Source: Paractinoplanes rishiriensis
Lineage (GTDB): Bacteria > Actinomycetota > Actinomycetes > Mycobacteriales > Micromonosporaceae
Direction: 5' to 3'
Assembly: GCF_016862375.1 (NCBI RefSeq)
Contig: NZ_BOMV01000054.1
Coordinates: 1-64,000 of the forward strand
DNA: 64,000 nt
Below are positions 63,281 to 64,000 of the stretch, one piece after another; position 1 is the first letter of the stretch; each line of letters opens with the position of its first letter. The position numbers and the translations under genes are program-made. Below the pieces are notes generated by a model. The model ran no database searches and had not been told where the DNA came from. It saw nothing but the letters and a program-made list of their open reading frames with translations.

Positions 63281-63695
63281 TCGATCGTCAGTTGTCAACT
63301 GGTGCCCACACAGACAGTGCGACGTTCGGGCGTTTGCGGTCAGGTCGGACAGCGCTCCGGGCGCCCCGAATCTGGCACGCCAGCGACCGGAGCGGTGCGT
63401 GTTGATCGCATCGACGGTGCGTCATATCCCGCGGACGAGTGCCCTCGATCGAGTGTTTCCGCAGGTGATCGATGGTCTTGGGGCGAGGTGCCAGACTACC
63501 TACCGGGTGGTCGGAATTGCTGTCGCCCTAACGTCAGTTAACTGTCTGACATTGATGCCCGTGGTCACGGTCAAGTTCCTGACAGTGATAAATGGGCACG
63601 CTCGCTAAGCCTGGATACCTAGCGCATGATCGTTGGAGGCGGTCTAATAGGTGGGACCGTATCGAACCGCACAGTCTGGGACGTGAGGATTCAAC
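63281..63695 (+). promoter_or_regulatory. GATC-rich upstream region of the Gbn-like gene
   Basis: This 415-bp gap has GATC at 63279, 63283, 63404, 63447, 63467 and 63628. It also has the palindrome CAGTTAACTG (63534-63543) and ACTGTC (63541-63546) facing GACAGT (63581-63586). No gene is seen. It probably contains the promoter of the small HTH gene and binding sites for a regulator, perhaps its own product. Confidence 0.5.
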
Positions 63696-63923
63696 ATGGC
63701 AGCCACGGGCACAGCCACCAGCACTGAGAAGGGTCGCCGAATCGTCGGCAGCGAGCGCCAGTCACTAGCGAAGGATCTGGTCAAGCGTTACACCTCTGGC
63801 GAGAGCATTAGGGCGCTCGCGGCCTCGACCGGACGCTCCTACGGATTCGTGCACCGCGTGCTCACCGAGTCGGGCGTGCAGCTCCGCCAGCGCGGCGGCG
63901 CCCGCCGGCGCAAGAAGGCGTGA
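63696..63923 (+). CDS. Small helix-turn-helix protein, Gbn (SCO1839)-like
   Basis: A 75-residue basic protein. Its middle forms a helix-turn-helix (LVKRYTSGESIRALAASTGRSYGFVHRVL) and its end is RGGARRRKKA. The segment SIRALA..GRSYGFVHRVLTESGVQLR is typical of the small nucleoid-associated protein Gbn of Streptomyces, which binds GATC-containing sites. ATG 63696 follows GTGAGGA. The stop overlaps a following gene whose start looks like an enoyl-CoA hydratase, the neighbour also found next to gbn in Streptomyces. Function here is inferred from that similarity. Confidence 0.85.
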   Translation: MAATGTATSTEKGRRIVGSERQSLAKDLVKRYTSGESIRALAASTGRSYGFVHRVLTESGVQLRQRGGARRRKKA

Positions 63924-64000
63924 CGCCGGACAACGCCGAGCCCGACCTCGCCGTTCCTGCCGATGAGGCAGGTGTTCGCTACGACCTGGACGGGCCGGTC
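63920..64000 (+). CDS. Start of a gene, possibly enoyl-CoA hydratase (partial)
   Basis: GTG at 63920 overlaps the stop of the HTH gene by 4 bp (GTGA). The 27 codons up to the window edge end in GVRYDLDGPV, which resembles the first strand of crotonase-family enzymes (V.Y...GPVA.ITLNRP). Too short for a firm call. Confidence 0.5.
   Translation, partial: MTPDNAEPDLAVPADEAGVRYDLDGPV

Overview
The window is high-GC actinobacterial chromosome. The gene set (WhiA, RbpA, OpcA, a CoaE-GrpB fusion, an acVLRF1-type hydrolase, mycothiol-dependent isomerase-family proteins, the SufR-SufBDC order) and the many GTG and leaderless starts point to a sporulating actinomycete, most likely Micromonosporaceae (Actinoplanes-like). 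The family-level placement is inference. No rRNA or tRNA gene, CRISPR array, prophage or intact insertion sequence was seen.

Layout. 1-1325 is repeat-rich DNA without a credible gene. 1326-8318 holds an ArsR regulator, a DUF2945 protein, a methyltransferase, rpsA, coaE and uvrB. 8342-14707 holds a two-domain GNAT protein, a terC gene behind a Mn2+ (yybP-ykoY) riboswitch, typA, a lytic-transglycosylase lipoprotein and a divergent second ribosomal protein L11. 14755-18642 holds a ClpP-like protein that has lost its catalytic triad, a Phd/PIN toxin-antitoxin pair and two consecutive ECF-sigma plus membrane-protein pairs. 18661-26995 holds an MBL hydrolase, an MDMPI-like protein, rsgA, a large GT-C-like membrane protein, uvrA and a Rieske lipoprotein. 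27092-36375 is the conserved block uvrC-rapZ-yvcK-whiA-gap-pgk-tpiA-secG-rbpA. 36390-44742 holds a VOC protein, then pgl-opcA-zwf-tal-tkt on the minus strand, then divergent ctaB. 44934-46141 holds a small conserved protein and an ATP-grasp enzyme. 46142-48079 is a second repeat-rich gene desert. 48080-56471 holds ctaA, divergent from sufR-sufB-sufD-ferredoxin-sufC-sufS-sufU-sufT, and another MDMPI-like protein. 56473-64000 holds a histidine phosphatase, a LysE transporter, a uridine-kinase-like protein, AlkD, acVLRF1, a neutral metallopeptidase, an ABC-F ATPase, a small Gbn-like HTH protein and the first codons of a further gene.

How the parts work together. All three nucleotide excision repair genes are present (uvrB, uvrA, uvrC). 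Each has upstream a TTGTC-type box exactly 8 nt from a TAnnnT -10 element, the architecture of the LexA-independent RecA-NDp/PafBC damage promoter; at uvrB and uvrC the transcript would begin at or near the start codon. Lower glycolysis (gap-pgk-tpiA) lies near the oxidative and non-oxidative pentose phosphate genes. The suf operon supplies Fe-S clusters under SufR, with heme A synthase divergent from it. Several genes concern the ribosome: S1, a divergent L11, TypA, RsgA, an ABC-F protein and acVLRF1.

Most notable: the divergent L11 lacking the proline-rich thiopeptide-site segment, convergent with a pseudo-ClpP; the matched promoters on the uvr genes; two dispersed repeat families linking distant intergenic regions; a GATC cluster in front of the Gbn-like gene; and a leader-peptide-like region before the ABC-F gene.
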